From: Microcaldota archaeon
GTDB lineage: Archaea; Micrarchaeota; Micrarchaeia; Norongarragalinales; Norongarragalinaceae
Assembly (NCBI GenBank): GCA_016207165.1
Contig: JACQQD010000007.1
Coordinates: 1-35,268 of the forward strand
Reading direction: 5' to 3'
DNA length: 35,268 bases
The first letter of the stretch is position 1, and the number at the start of each line of letters is the position of its first letter. The notes beneath the pieces were generated by a model. The model was not told the DNA's origin, searched no databases, and saw only the letters and a list, made by a program, of their open reading frames with translations. The translations under genes and the position numbers were made by a program. Below, in pieces: positions 21,147 to 27,882 of this stretch.

Positions 21147-21803
21147 ATGAAACCGGTTTTTCCAGGCGTGTATGAATCCCGTGGGCAACTTTTCACGCAA
21201 AGCCGACTTGAAGGCTTCAAAGTCCACGGCGAAGCCGTCATCCACCGAGGCGGCATGGCGTACCGCCACTTCAACCCCAACCACTCCAAGCTGGCCGCCG
21301 CAATAGCCAACGGCTTAAAGACTTTTCCGTTCACCCCCGGCTCCAAAACCCTGTATTTGGGTGCGGCCCAAGGAGTCACCGTCTCGTTTCTGTCGGACAT
21401 CGTCGGAAGCCAAGGCGAAATCTACGCCGTGGAAATCTCGAAACGCGCCATGCGCGACCTGATTTTCGTCTGCGAAAAACGCGACAACATCCTGCCCATT
21501 TTGGCGGATGCATCCAAACCCGATGAATACGCCGGCGACGTGGGGCAAGTCGACGTCGTTTTTGAGGACGTGGCCGCCAAAAACCAAGCCGAGATTTTGT
21601 TGGCCAACGCCGACGCGTGCCTAAAGCCAGGCGGCTTTGCCCTCATCGCCATCAAAAGCCAGAGCATCGATTCGGCGGCGGACCCCGAAAAAATCTTCCA
21701 CCAAACCATCACGAAAATCGCGCGGCACCTCCAGCACGCGCAGACGATTTCCCTGGAGCCCTTCGAAAAAGACCACGTTTTGGCCGTGTTTCAAAAGAGT
21801 TAA
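21147..21803 (+). CDS. flpA: Fibrillarin-like rRNA/tRNA 2'-O-methyltransferase
   Basis: A 218-residue fibrillarin, SAM-dependent catalytic subunit of the C/D box RNP. Visible signatures are FNPNHSKLAAAI, the SAM site YLGAAQGVTVSFLSDIVG (70-87), YAVEIS, and VVFEDVAAKNQ where the catalytic Asp lies, then LIAIKSQSID. Length matches archaeal homologues. It follows nop5 by 15 nt in the conserved archaeal order. Its last 13 codons and stop (21763-21803) recur as a nearly identical copy at 22346-22386, beyond the HicBA module. Confidence 0.95.
   Translation: MKPVFPGVYESRGQLFTQSRLEGFKVHGEAVIHRGGMAYRHFNPNHSKLAAAIANGLKTFPFTPGSKTLYLGAAQGVTVSFLSDIVGSQGEIYAVEISKRAMRDLIFVCEKRDNILPILADASKPDEYAGDVGQVDVVFEDVAAKNQAEILLANADACLKPGGFALIAIKSQSIDSAADPEKIFHQTITKIARHLQHAQTISLEPFEKDHVLAVFQKS
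21763..21803 (+). repeat. Direct repeat, left copy (fibrillarin 3' end)
   Basis: These 41 bases encode the end of fibrillarin, residues EKDHVLAVFQKS and stop. They match 22346-22386 at 39 of 41 positions; the two differences lie together within the repeat (TT here, GC there), and both copies encode the same residues. Confidence 0.9.
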
Positions 21804-21837
21804 ATGCGCGAAAAAGCATGCTTCACATGTAACGGAT

Positions 21838-22044
21838 ATGACGAGATACACGGTCATTGTTGAAAAAGACGAGGACGGATGGTTGGTCTCAGAAGTCGTA
21901 GGCCTTCCCGGTTGCCACACGCAAGCCAAGACCATGGACGAATTGTTGACGCGCACCAAAGAAGCCATCCAAGGGTATTTGGAAGCCGTCCAGGAAAAAG
22001 CGCCCTCCGAATCCTTTGTCGGCGTCCAATTGCTTGACGTGTAG
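21838..22044 (+). CDS. hicB: HicB-like antitoxin
   Basis: A 68-residue HicB domain: MTRYTVIVEKDEDGWLVSEV, then VGLPGCHTQAKTMDELLTRT and KEAIQGYLEA. These strand-helix features define the partial RNase-H-like fold of HicB, which blocks the HicA ribonuclease. There is no C-terminal DNA-binding domain, so this is the short form. ATG at 21838 is 34 nt after the fibrillarin stop; GTTAAATG around that stop could act as a weak TATA. hicA follows 33 nt downstream. The order antitoxin then toxin occurs in many archaea. Confidence 0.85.
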   Translation: MTRYTVIVEKDEDGWLVSEVVGLPGCHTQAKTMDELLTRTKEAIQGYLEAVQEKAPSESFVGVQLLDV

Positions 22045-22077
22045 CCTCTTCTATGTCTTGCTGACTGAAGTGATCGT

Positions 22078-22311
22078 ATGGCTAAGTTGCGTCTTCTGAC
22101 TGGCAACGAAGTTGCACGGATCGTCGAAAAACTGGGTTTCGTTTTCCATCATCAACGCGGAAGCCACCTGGTTTACAAGCACTCCGACGGGCGCGTTACG
22201 ACCATTCCCAGCCACTCCGGTGAAAAAATCGGGCCCGGTTTGTTGCTTAAAATCATCAAGAAAGACTTGGGTTTGACTCGGAAAGAATTTGAGAAACTGT
22301 CCGGCGAGTGA
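22078..22311 (+). CDS. hicA: HicA-like mRNA interferase toxin
   Basis: A 77-residue HicA with a double-stranded-RNA-binding-like fold. The family core is clear: LRLLTGNEVARIVEKLGFVF, then HHQRGSHLVYKHSDGRVTTI with the catalytic His (H30) in RGSH, then PSHSGEKIGPGLLLKIIKKD. HicA cleaves mRNA and tmRNA in bacteria; the target here is unknown. All key residues are present, so the toxin is probably active and held by HicB. The module lies between two copies of the fibrillarin 3' end. Confidence 0.9.
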   Translation: MAKLRLLTGNEVARIVEKLGFVFHHQRGSHLVYKHSDGRVTTIPSHSGEKIGPGLLLKIIKKDLGLTRKEFEKLSGE

Positions 22312-22345
22312 ACGGTGCCTGTTTGGCCATCCAACGTGAAGTCCC

Positions 22346-22386
22346 TCGAAAAAGACCACGTGCTGGCCGTGTTTCAAAAGAGTTAA
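22346..22386 (+). repeat. Direct repeat, right copy (displaced fibrillarin 3' end)
   Basis: A second copy of the fibrillarin tail, including stop codon, reading LEKDHVLAVFQKS in frame. The bases before it do not encode fibrillarin. With the left copy it brackets the hicBA genes, a 542-bp interval. Confidence 0.9.
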
Positions 22387-22457
22387 CTCTTGCGCAGTGT
22401 TCCGCTAGCCTACCCGTTTATTATATCGCCCAAGCGCATACCTTTCTGGTTTCCTTT

Positions 22458-23735
22458 ATGAGCCATTTTTCGAGTCTGCAGCTGCTGGCCCAGAGTCGAG
22501 ACACAGGCCACGAACTGATTCGAGGGGTTTTTGGACTCCGAAGCAGTGAGCAATTGCGTACAATGCGTGTTGGCGCCGCGTATCCTCAAGCCCTTCCTCG
22601 CCAGCGAGAAGTATTGAAGAGGGCTTTCTTGGATCATCTCATCGAAGTAGGGCTTGTTGATCCCGAAAATGTCAAGCGCGTGGTTTTGTTCAGGCGTGCG
22701 CCCGCGCGGAAAGTTCGCGTGGATGAGTATCAGGACGAGGATAAATTGTGGGATTACGATAACCGGAAACGCATTGTGGTGGACAGCCGTGATTTTGGAG
22801 TTGAATTTAAAGACGGAAGCAAAGAGCGGCTTACCGTTGACGTTCTTCATACCGCCGGAGATGCCGCGTTTCGTGCGTTCGTTGAGGCCCCGGAAGGCCG
22901 AAGGCCTGAAATTCACGAGAGAACCATTGAGCAAGTAGCCAATCATGTTGGAATTGACTGGGCGGATTCGGAAGTCGATGCATGGCGAAGAATCCACGCG
23001 GCCCGTTCAACTACGGGCAAGTCGGATCCGCGCTCGAATTGGATGATTGATGTGGCGATGAGCGCCCCGGAATTCTTGGTGGTTCGTCGAACCAGTCAAA
23101 GAAAACCATTGTCAAGCGGCTTTTACCCGAAAACCGAACCATTGAGCGACACCATGAGTTCTTGGAACTTGTTGGAGCGTGCGCGGGATCATGCCGAGCG
23201 TTGGCGTTTGATTCCCGGTGCCCAACCTAAGCGTTCAGCTCCGCAACCAAGAAGTCTGCCTAAAAAACTAGATTTAGGCGGGTTGGAAGACTCTTTGAAT
23301 CATAAGTTAAGCAAAACAGAAATCACAGAACTGGAGGAGGAAATGTCGGCCTTGGGCCACGATTGGTCTAATGTTGAAGACAAGCTTGAGGACGACGGCC
23401 ACCGAATTGAATTTGTAGGCCAACCCATTCTTGCGATTCGACAATATACTAACGGGAAAGAAATCCCCGAAGTTCCGATGGACCGGAAAATGCGTGAATT
23501 ATGGCCTCGCATGTCGGCTAAAGAACGATGGGAACATCACATTGGTATTCAAGAGCACTCCGCCAAAGGGCATCCTGAAATCCGTCCGGTGATAATGTCA
23601 CAAATCCGGCAAGCGCTACAAAACTGGGAAGAACAGCACGGGGGTACGCATGAGGCCACCATCGAAAAGTTTGAGCACGGTGATTGGTCCAGGGCCTACC
23701 ATTTGACTGTCAAAGTAAAGCGAAAGAAAAAGTAG
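22458..23735 (+). CDS. Unrecognised 425-residue protein downstream of hicBA
   Basis: I do not recognise this protein. It starts MSHFSSLQLLAQSRD; the frame is open upstream to 22308, but that part overlaps the direct repeat and is not credible. TTTATTATAT (22417-22426) is a good TATA about 34 nt before the ATG. The product is soluble, charged and without membrane segments. A middle region contains the Lys/Pro-rich joint QPKRSAPQPRSLPKKL, after which a helical part follows (KLSKTEITELEEEMSALGHDW). Base and codon use are visibly more AT-rich than in the neighbouring genes, suggesting transfer. The end is basic (VKVKRKKK). Confidence 0.65.
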   Translation: MSHFSSLQLLAQSRDTGHELIRGVFGLRSSEQLRTMRVGAAYPQALPRQREVLKRAFLDHLIEVGLVDPENVKRVVLFRRAPARKVRVDEYQDEDKLWDYDNRKRIVVDSRDFGVEFKDGSKERLTVDVLHTAGDAAFRAFVEAPEGRRPEIHERTIEQVANHVGIDWADSEVDAWRRIHAARSTTGKSDPRSNWMIDVAMSAPEFLVVRRTSQRKPLSSGFYPKTEPLSDTMSSWNLLERARDHAERWRLIPGAQPKRSAPQPRSLPKKLDLGGLEDSLNHKLSKTEITELEEEMSALGHDWSNVEDKLEDDGHRIEFVGQPILAIRQYTNGKEIPEVPMDRKMRELWPRMSAKERWEHHIGIQEHSAKGHPEIRPVIMSQIRQALQNWEEQHGGTHEATIEKFEHGDWSRAYHLTVKVKRKKK

Positions 23736-23784
23736 TTCGGACCAAACGCAGGCCACGCGGCTTCCAACACAATCTAGGCCGAGT

Positions 23785-24783
23785 TCATGCCGTCGTCTGG
23801 TTTCCGCAGAGTTCGGAGTGCAATTGGCAAATGGCTTGCTTGAGTTTGTCGGATTCCCGGACGCTGGTGGTGTACTGGCAGTCCACCACGAACAAAGGCG
23901 CGCCGTACACGCCGTACCGGTCCGCGGTCTTCTCGTTCTCGTCAAACGCGTCCGCTCCGACTTCTTCAATGCAGAGCGCTTCGTCGGATTTCGACACGTT
24001 CAGAACGTCGCGGTTTTCCTCCAGCGAATGAATGGCCACGCAACGTTGCCTCAAGTCCAGTTTCGCGCCGAATTCCGCGGACGCGTTTTTTGCGGCATCG
24101 CCGCTGAGCACCGAGAACCGAGCGTCAAGGGATGCGTTGTTGTACTGCGTGCCGTTGTCGTAAAAAACCGGCCGACAGAAGGCGCACGTCGGCGAATAGA
24201 ATTCCTCCAACTTTACTTCGCCTTCCACCGAACAGCTGGGCGTGGAAATGATTTGGCCGGTCAACGGCGGAAACGCGTACACGCCTTGCGCGGTTTCCTG
24301 CAGCGAGAATCGTATGCTCACCAACGAATTCATGAACTCCACGAGCCGCGGGTTGACCGCCAAGTCCGACGACGAAGAAAAGAACGTGGGCACGTGCTTG
24401 ACGCCGGCCGCCAAAGCCGGGTTGGCGTTGTCCTTGACGTCGACCAACTCCAAGCCGATGCGTTGCTCTAAAAGCGCTTGCCGGGTCTGGTCGATGTTGG
24501 AAAGAAGGGCGGCGTTGTCGCACAAGACGCAATCCGAGTCGTAAAACAGGACGACTTTGCCAGTCACTTGGGAAGCGGAAAGCTGGGATTCAACGGCCTG
24601 CAATCGTTGTTGTTGGTTGACCAGCAACGAGTTGGCTTCCTGGACTTGGGTTTGCAGGGTGGCCACCTGGTTTTTCAAGCCGTTGACCTGCGAAAACGTG
24701 TAGAACGCCGATCCAAGGACCACGAGCAAAATGACTGCCAAGGACGCGTACAAAACGAGCTGTTGGTTTGCCATGAAACCCAT
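23785..24783 (-). CDS. Membrane-anchored protein with two thioredoxin-like domains
   Basis: A 332-residue protein. A membrane helix lies at about 9-29 and a Gln-rich coiled coil at about 33-72. Thioredoxin-like domain 1 has CVLC at 85-88 (LFYDSDCVLCDN) and a cis-Pro in HVPTFF (P132). Domain 2 has CAFC at 200-203 (EEFYSPTCAFC) and a cis-Pro in YGAPLFVVDC. This is a disulfide oxidoreductase facing outside, similar to archaeal DsbA-like or tandem-thioredoxin proteins, and the extra Cys in VVDC, QRC and CQLHSELC may be substrates or structural. Two ATGs, at 24783 and 24774, are possible; GGAGGG lies upstream. A TATA (GGTTAAATACC, minus, about 24828-24838) precedes it. Confidence 0.75.
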   Translation of the reverse strand: MGFMANQQLVLYASLAVILLVVLGSAFYTFSQVNGLKNQVATLQTQVQEANSLLVNQQQRLQAVESQLSASQVTGKVVLFYDSDCVLCDNAALLSNIDQTRQALLEQRIGLELVDVKDNANPALAAGVKHVPTFFSSSSDLAVNPRLVEFMNSLVSIRFSLQETAQGVYAFPPLTGQIISTPSCSVEGEVKLEEFYSPTCAFCRPVFYDNGTQYNNASLDARFSVLSGDAAKNASAEFGAKLDLRQRCVAIHSLEENRDVLNVSKSDEALCIEEVGADAFDENEKTADRYGVYGAPLFVVDCQYTTSVRESDKLKQAICQLHSELCGNQTTA

Positions 24784-24863
24784 CTCCCTCCAAAAAAAGT
24801 CCGATTCCTACTTTTTGGCGCCACCTCGGTATTTAACCGTTCGCCAAACCACGCGACGACGCC

Positions 24864-24871
24864 TTTAAATA
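24864..24871 (+). promoter_or_regulatory. TATA box of the rubredoxin gene
   Basis: TTTAAATA lies 48 nt before the ATG, giving a leader of about 20 nt that contains the ribosome-binding sequence GAGGAGG (24896-24902). Confidence 0.55.
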
Positions 24872-24911
24872 CCATTTAGGCCTTTTGCTTGCTTGAGGAG
24901 GCAACGTCGTT

Positions 24912-25022
24912 ATGGCCAAATGGAAGTGCGGAGTTTGCGGCTACATTCATGAAGGCGACGAGCCGCCGGAACAATGCCCCGTGTGCGGCTCTCCCAAAGA
25001 ACAGTTCAGCAAAATCCAGTGA
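24912..25022 (+). CDS. Rubredoxin-like iron protein (36 residues)
   Basis: This gene encodes MAKWKCGVCGYIHEGDEPPE and QCPVCGSPKEQFSKIQ, too short for most scans. The two CxxC pairs (C6/C9 and C22/C25) are spaced as in short rubredoxin or the C-terminal rubredoxin domain of rubrerythrin, and the product binds one iron or zinc. It is shorter than classic rubredoxin (about 52) because the loop between the pairs is reduced. It may donate electrons to a reductase or peroxide-removing enzyme. Its neighbour, the tandem-thioredoxin protein on the other strand, also concerns thiols, but no link is shown. Confidence 0.85.
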   Translation: MAKWKCGVCGYIHEGDEPPEQCPVCGSPKEQFSKIQ

Positions 25023-25042
25023 AGCGGCCACGGGCCAGCAGC

Positions 25043-25050
25043 TTTAAATG
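25043..25050 (+). promoter_or_regulatory. TATA box of tRNA-Gln
   Basis: TTTAAATG is centred about 33 nt before the first base of the mature tRNA, a usual distance for archaeal tRNA genes. Confidence 0.6.
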
Positions 25051-25079
25051 CCGCATCGGCCCTTACCCTGTACGTCCAG

Positions 25080-25198
25080 AGCCCCGTCGTCTAGTGGTCA
25101 AGGATAACAGCCTCTGGAGCTGTGGACAGCGGTTCGAATTGCATCGCTTTAGGGGTTTTTGCGTCCGAAGCGGCCGCACGAACATCCGCTCGGGGCTA
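25080..25198 (+). tRNA. tRNA-Gln (CTG anticodon) with a 46-nt intron in the T loop
   Basis: Read straight through, the T arm and acceptor end fail, but they are restored by removing 25139-25184. Acceptor arms AGCCCCG (25080-25086) and CGGGGCT (25191-25197) pair fully, with A25198 as discriminator. The anticodon stem is ACAGC/GCTGT with loop CTCTGGA (anticodon CTG, reading CAG). The T stem AGCGG (25128-25132) pairs with CCGCT (25186-25190), and the mature T loop is TTCGAAT. Mature length is 73 nt with the discriminator; CCA is not encoded. Confidence 0.88.
25139..25184 (+). other. tRNA-Gln intron at position 59/60 with bulge-helix-bulge
   Basis: The T stem is extended by TTCG (25133-25136) pairing with CGAA (25179-25182), giving the central 4-bp helix. 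Three-base bulges AAT (25137-25139) and CAT (25183-25185) flank it on opposite strands. An inner helix follows: TGC with GCA (25140-25142 and 25176-25178), then CGCTT with AAGCG (25145-25149 and 25168-25172). This is the substrate form of the archaeal splicing endonuclease, which cuts after the second base of each bulge. Confidence 0.85.
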
Positions 25199-25220
25199 TA
25201 ACGAAAAAAGGTGAATTTTT

Positions 25221-25433
25221 TTGGGCAGAGTCAAAGGAAAAGCCATTAAAACCGCGGCCAAGACCCTGGTTAACCAGTTCAGCCGCGCATTTACCTCGAG
25301 CTTTGACGAAAACAAGGCCAAAGTCAACGAATTGGGCATTCTTCCGGATAGCAAGAAGGAACGCATGAAGCTGGCCGGCGAAATTACCGTCCTGATGAAG
25401 CGAAAAGCCGCATTCGACCCGCAAAAGAATTAA
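25221..25433 (+). CDS. rps17e: Ribosomal protein S17e (eS17)
   Basis: A 70-residue small-subunit protein found only in archaea and eukaryotes. GRVKGKAIKTAAKTLVNQFS is close to the family start, and FDENKAKVNELGILPDSKKERMKLAGEITVL covers the rest. It starts with TTG at 25221; the sequence AAGGTGA (25208-25214) sits 6 nt upstream and supports this rare start. No other start in frame fits. It lies 22 nt after tRNA-Gln and its stop codon overlaps the TATA box of the pyrimidine operon (TTAAATAA, 25430-25437). Confidence 0.92.
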   Translation: MGRVKGKAIKTAAKTLVNQFSRAFTSSFDENKAKVNELGILPDSKKERMKLAGEITVLMKRKAAFDPQKN

Positions 25434-25437
25434 ATAA
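25430..25437 (+). promoter_or_regulatory. TATA box of the argF-pyrBIFE operon
   Basis: TTAAATAA is centred 27 nt before 25461, where the first leader hairpin begins. It includes the TAA stop of the S17e gene. Confidence 0.5.
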
Positions 25438-25460
25438 TGCTTTGGCCCCATACAGGAAAA

Positions 25461-25573
25461 GGTTGAGCGGGTCAACCAATCCAAAGGGCATTCTTTGGTC
25501 TCTTCTTTGCCATGGGGGTGCCTCCGGCTTCGGTGCCCGCCAGCCCCATAACCTTTGAAAGGATTTACCTGAA
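25461..25573 (+). promoter_or_regulatory. Structured leader of the pyrimidine operon
   Basis: The 113 nt between the predicted transcription start and argF can form three successive hairpins: GGTTGA/TCAACC (25461-25466 and 25472-25477), CCAAAG/CTTTGG (25481-25486 and 25493-25498), and ATGGGG/CCCCAT (25512-25517 and 25544-25549, with a GC-rich interior). AAGGAT (25558-25563) near the argF start can act as ribosome-binding site. A weak TATA (CATAACC) also lies within the third hairpin's end, allowing an alternative short transcript. No known riboswitch is recognised. Confidence 0.4.
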
Positions 25574-26512
25574 ATGCCCGGATTGCACTGCAAAGACCTC
25601 CTTTGCGTGCAAGACTTTTCTGCTTCCGAACTGCAGGGACTCATCGACTATGCCCTGAAGCTGAAACACGGCCAGATTCCCGACGCATCCACCCTGTTGT
25701 CTGGAAAAAGCCTGGGCATGCTCTTCCAGAAGCCCTCCACCCGCACCCGCGTCTCTTTTGAAGCCGGCATGACGAAACTCGGCGGCCACGCCTTGTACTT
25801 AAACGCGCAAGACCTCCAGTTGGGCCGCAATGAAACCCTGGAAGACACCGCCAAAACCTTGTCCCGGTACCTCGACGGCCTCATGGTGCGCCTCTTTCGG
25901 CATCAAGACGCCGTGGACCTCGCGCGCCACGCCTCCATACCCGTCATCAACGGCTTAACCGATCTTTTTCATCCTTGTCAATCCTTGGCCGACGCCTTGA
26001 CCATCCAAGAACTCAAAGGCCACGTCGCCGGAACGAAAATCGCCTTTGTCGGCAACGCCGGCGACAACGTCGGCCATTCCCTGGTGCTTTGCGCCACGAA
26101 ACTGGGTGCCCACGTGCGCGTCGCCGCCCCCAAAGGCTACCAACCCTCCGACGACGTCACGCGGTGGGCCCAACAAAACGCGAAACAAAGCCGGGGTAGC
26201 CTCTTGATCACGGAATCCGTGGACGAGGCCGTGGCGGACGCCGACGTCGTGTACGCCGACACGTGGGTGAGCATGGGCCAGGAAGCCGAAAAACAAAAGC
26301 GCCTTTCAGACCTTGACGGCTACCAAGTCACGCAAGCCGTCATGAATAAAACCAACGCCGCCGTGTTCATGCATGACTTGCCGGCGTACCGAGGCGTCGA
26401 AGTCGCGGCCGACGTAATCGACGGCCCGCACAGCGTCGTCTTTGACCAAGCCGAAAACCGGTTGTGGGCCCAGAACGCCGTGCTGGTGGCATTGTTGGGG
26501 GAAAAAAAATGA
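25574..26512 (+). CDS. argF: Ornithine-type carbamoyltransferase with an altered HCLP motif
   Basis: A 312-residue transcarbamylase. The carbamoyl-phosphate site is intact: STRTR (55-59), HPCQSLAD (133-140) and the R in LMVRLFRH. The ornithine-side SMG motif DTWVSMGQE (229-237) is present, as is N165. In ornithine enzymes a conserved HCLP loop contacts ornithine through Cys; here the sequence is HDLPAYRG (D268 replaces Cys). The substrate may therefore be ornithine or a different amine. It heads the pyrimidine operon, with its stop overlapping pyrB (ATGA). Length is normal. The gene name is tentative for this reason. Confidence 0.8.
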   Translation: MPGLHCKDLLCVQDFSASELQGLIDYALKLKHGQIPDASTLLSGKSLGMLFQKPSTRTRVSFEAGMTKLGGHALYLNAQDLQLGRNETLEDTAKTLSRYLDGLMVRLFRHQDAVDLARHASIPVINGLTDLFHPCQSLADALTIQELKGHVAGTKIAFVGNAGDNVGHSLVLCATKLGAHVRVAAPKGYQPSDDVTRWAQQNAKQSRGSLLITESVDEAVADADVVYADTWVSMGQEAEKQKRLSDLDGYQVTQAVMNKTNAAVFMHDLPAYRGVEVAADVIDGPHSVVFDQAENRLWAQNAVLVALLGEKK

Positions 26513-27405
26513 ACTTGATTTCCATGCGGGAAACGTCCAAGGCCTTCATCGAAGACATTCTCAAGACCGCGAAAAAACACGAGAAAACCGCCCGCGAAAA
26601 AAAAGTCCTCTCCACCCTTGACGACAAGACCCTCGGCATCCTCTTCTTTGAGCCGTCCACGCGCACGCGGCTTTCGTTTCAAGCCGCCATGCGGCGTTTG
26701 GGCGGCGAATCCATTGGTTTTAACGACGCCCACTTTTCCTCGTCGGCCAAAGGCGAAACCCTCTCGGACACCATTCGAGTCGTGGAAGGGTACGTCGACG
26801 CCATCGTCCTGCGGCACTCCGTGGAAGGCGCGGCCGCCCGAGCGGCGGAAGTCACCACGCTGCCGGTAATCAACGCCGGCGACGGCGCCAACCAGCACCC
26901 CACCCAAGCCTTGTTGGACTTGTACACCATCCAGAAAGAAAAAGGAAAACTCGAGGGCCTCACCGTGGTTTTGGCTGGCGACCTCAAGTACGGCCGCACC
27001 GTGCATTCCCTCATGTACGCGTTGAGCCACTTTGGCTGCACCATCCAATTGCATTGCCCGCCCAGCCTGAAAATGCCGGAATCCATTGTCGAGGAAGTCC
27101 GCCAAAAAACGACGGTCGAGGAAGTCACCGACTTTACGCAAGCCGACGTGGTCTACGCCACCCGCGTCCAGCGCGAACGCTTTGCCGACCCCGAAGAATA
27201 CCAGAAAAGCCTCTACGTCATTGACGCCGACGTGATGGCCACCCTCAAAAAGGACGCCATGCTGATGCACCCGCTGCCCCGCGTCCAGGAAATCACGCCC
27301 GACGTCGACTTGGACCCGCGCGCCAAGTACTTCGAGCAAACCTTTTACGGCGTGCCGGTGCGCATGGCCATTCTGGAAACGCTGATGGAGGGCAAGAACC
27401 CATGA
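26509..27405 (+). CDS. pyrB: Aspartate carbamoyltransferase catalytic subunit
   Basis: A 298-residue PyrB, first committed step of pyrimidine synthesis: carbamoyl phosphate plus aspartate to carbamoylaspartate. Signature motifs are FFEPSTRTRLSFQAAMRRLGG, HPTQALLDLYTI, and MHPLPRVQEI. The lysine-containing SSAKGETLSDT loop, from the neighbouring subunit, is present. Start at 26509 overlaps the argF stop by 4 bases; a frame open to 26464 is ignored. pyrI overlaps its stop, so a catalytic-regulatory dodecamer is likely. Confidence 0.96.
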   Translation: MNLISMRETSKAFIEDILKTAKKHEKTAREKKVLSTLDDKTLGILFFEPSTRTRLSFQAAMRRLGGESIGFNDAHFSSSAKGETLSDTIRVVEGYVDAIVLRHSVEGAAARAAEVTTLPVINAGDGANQHPTQALLDLYTIQKEKGKLEGLTVVLAGDLKYGRTVHSLMYALSHFGCTIQLHCPPSLKMPESIVEEVRQKTTVEEVTDFTQADVVYATRVQRERFADPEEYQKSLYVIDADVMATLKKDAMLMHPLPRVQEITPDVDLDPRAKYFEQTFYGVPVRMAILETLMEGKNP

Positions 27406-27875
27406 CTGCCAACAAGGAAAACGAGTTTCTCAAAGCCAAGAAAATCGAGAACGGAACCGTCATCGACCACATCCCCAAGGGCTCGGCGTTGAAAGTGCTT
27501 TCCATCCTGAAAATCGGCGACGACTTCCCCGGCACCGTCACCGTTTTGATGAACGTGCCCTCCTCGCACTACGGCGAAAAAGACATCATCAAAATCGAAG
27601 GCAAGAAACTCGCCAAAAAAGAGGTGGCGCAAATCGCGTTGATTGCCCCCACCGCGTCCGTGAACACCATCCAACACTTTTCCGTCGTCGACAAGTACGT
27701 CGTCCAAACGCCCAAAAAGTTGGAGGGCGTCATGCCGTGCCCCAACCCCAACTGCATTACGAGGAGAGAAGGCGAATCCCATTTGGACGTCGAGCAAACC
27801 AACCCCTTCCGCGTCCGCTGTGCGTATTGTGAAAAAGTCTACGGCGAAGACGACCTCAAAGCCGCTTTGGAATGA
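27402..27875 (+). CDS. pyrI: Aspartate carbamoyltransferase regulatory subunit
   Basis: A 157-residue PyrI that binds nucleotides and gives allosteric control to PyrB. The nucleotide-binding region is in the first ~95 residues (KIENGTVIDHIPKGSALKVL). The zinc site uses CPNPNC and CAYC with four Cys in the C-terminal domain. All are present, so feedback control should work. It overlaps the pyrB stop by four bases (ATGA); pyrF begins 7 nt after its stop. Length is typical. Confidence 0.96.
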   Translation: MTANKENEFLKAKKIENGTVIDHIPKGSALKVLSILKIGDDFPGTVTVLMNVPSSHYGEKDIIKIEGKKLAKKEVAQIALIAPTASVNTIQHFSVVDKYVVQTPKKLEGVMPCPNPNCITRREGESHLDVEQTNPFRVRCAYCEKVYGEDDLKAALE

Positions 27876-27882
27876 ACGACAC

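Noticed and set aside
22308..22457. Extended N-terminus of the 425-residue protein
   Set aside because: It would overlap the hicA stop and the displaced fibrillarin repeat in another frame. TTTATTATAT and ATG 22458 give a normal start.
25080..25160. tRNA pseudogene
   Set aside because: The missing T arm and acceptor 3' strand are found intact 46 nt later with a complete bulge-helix-bulge, so an intron explains the break.
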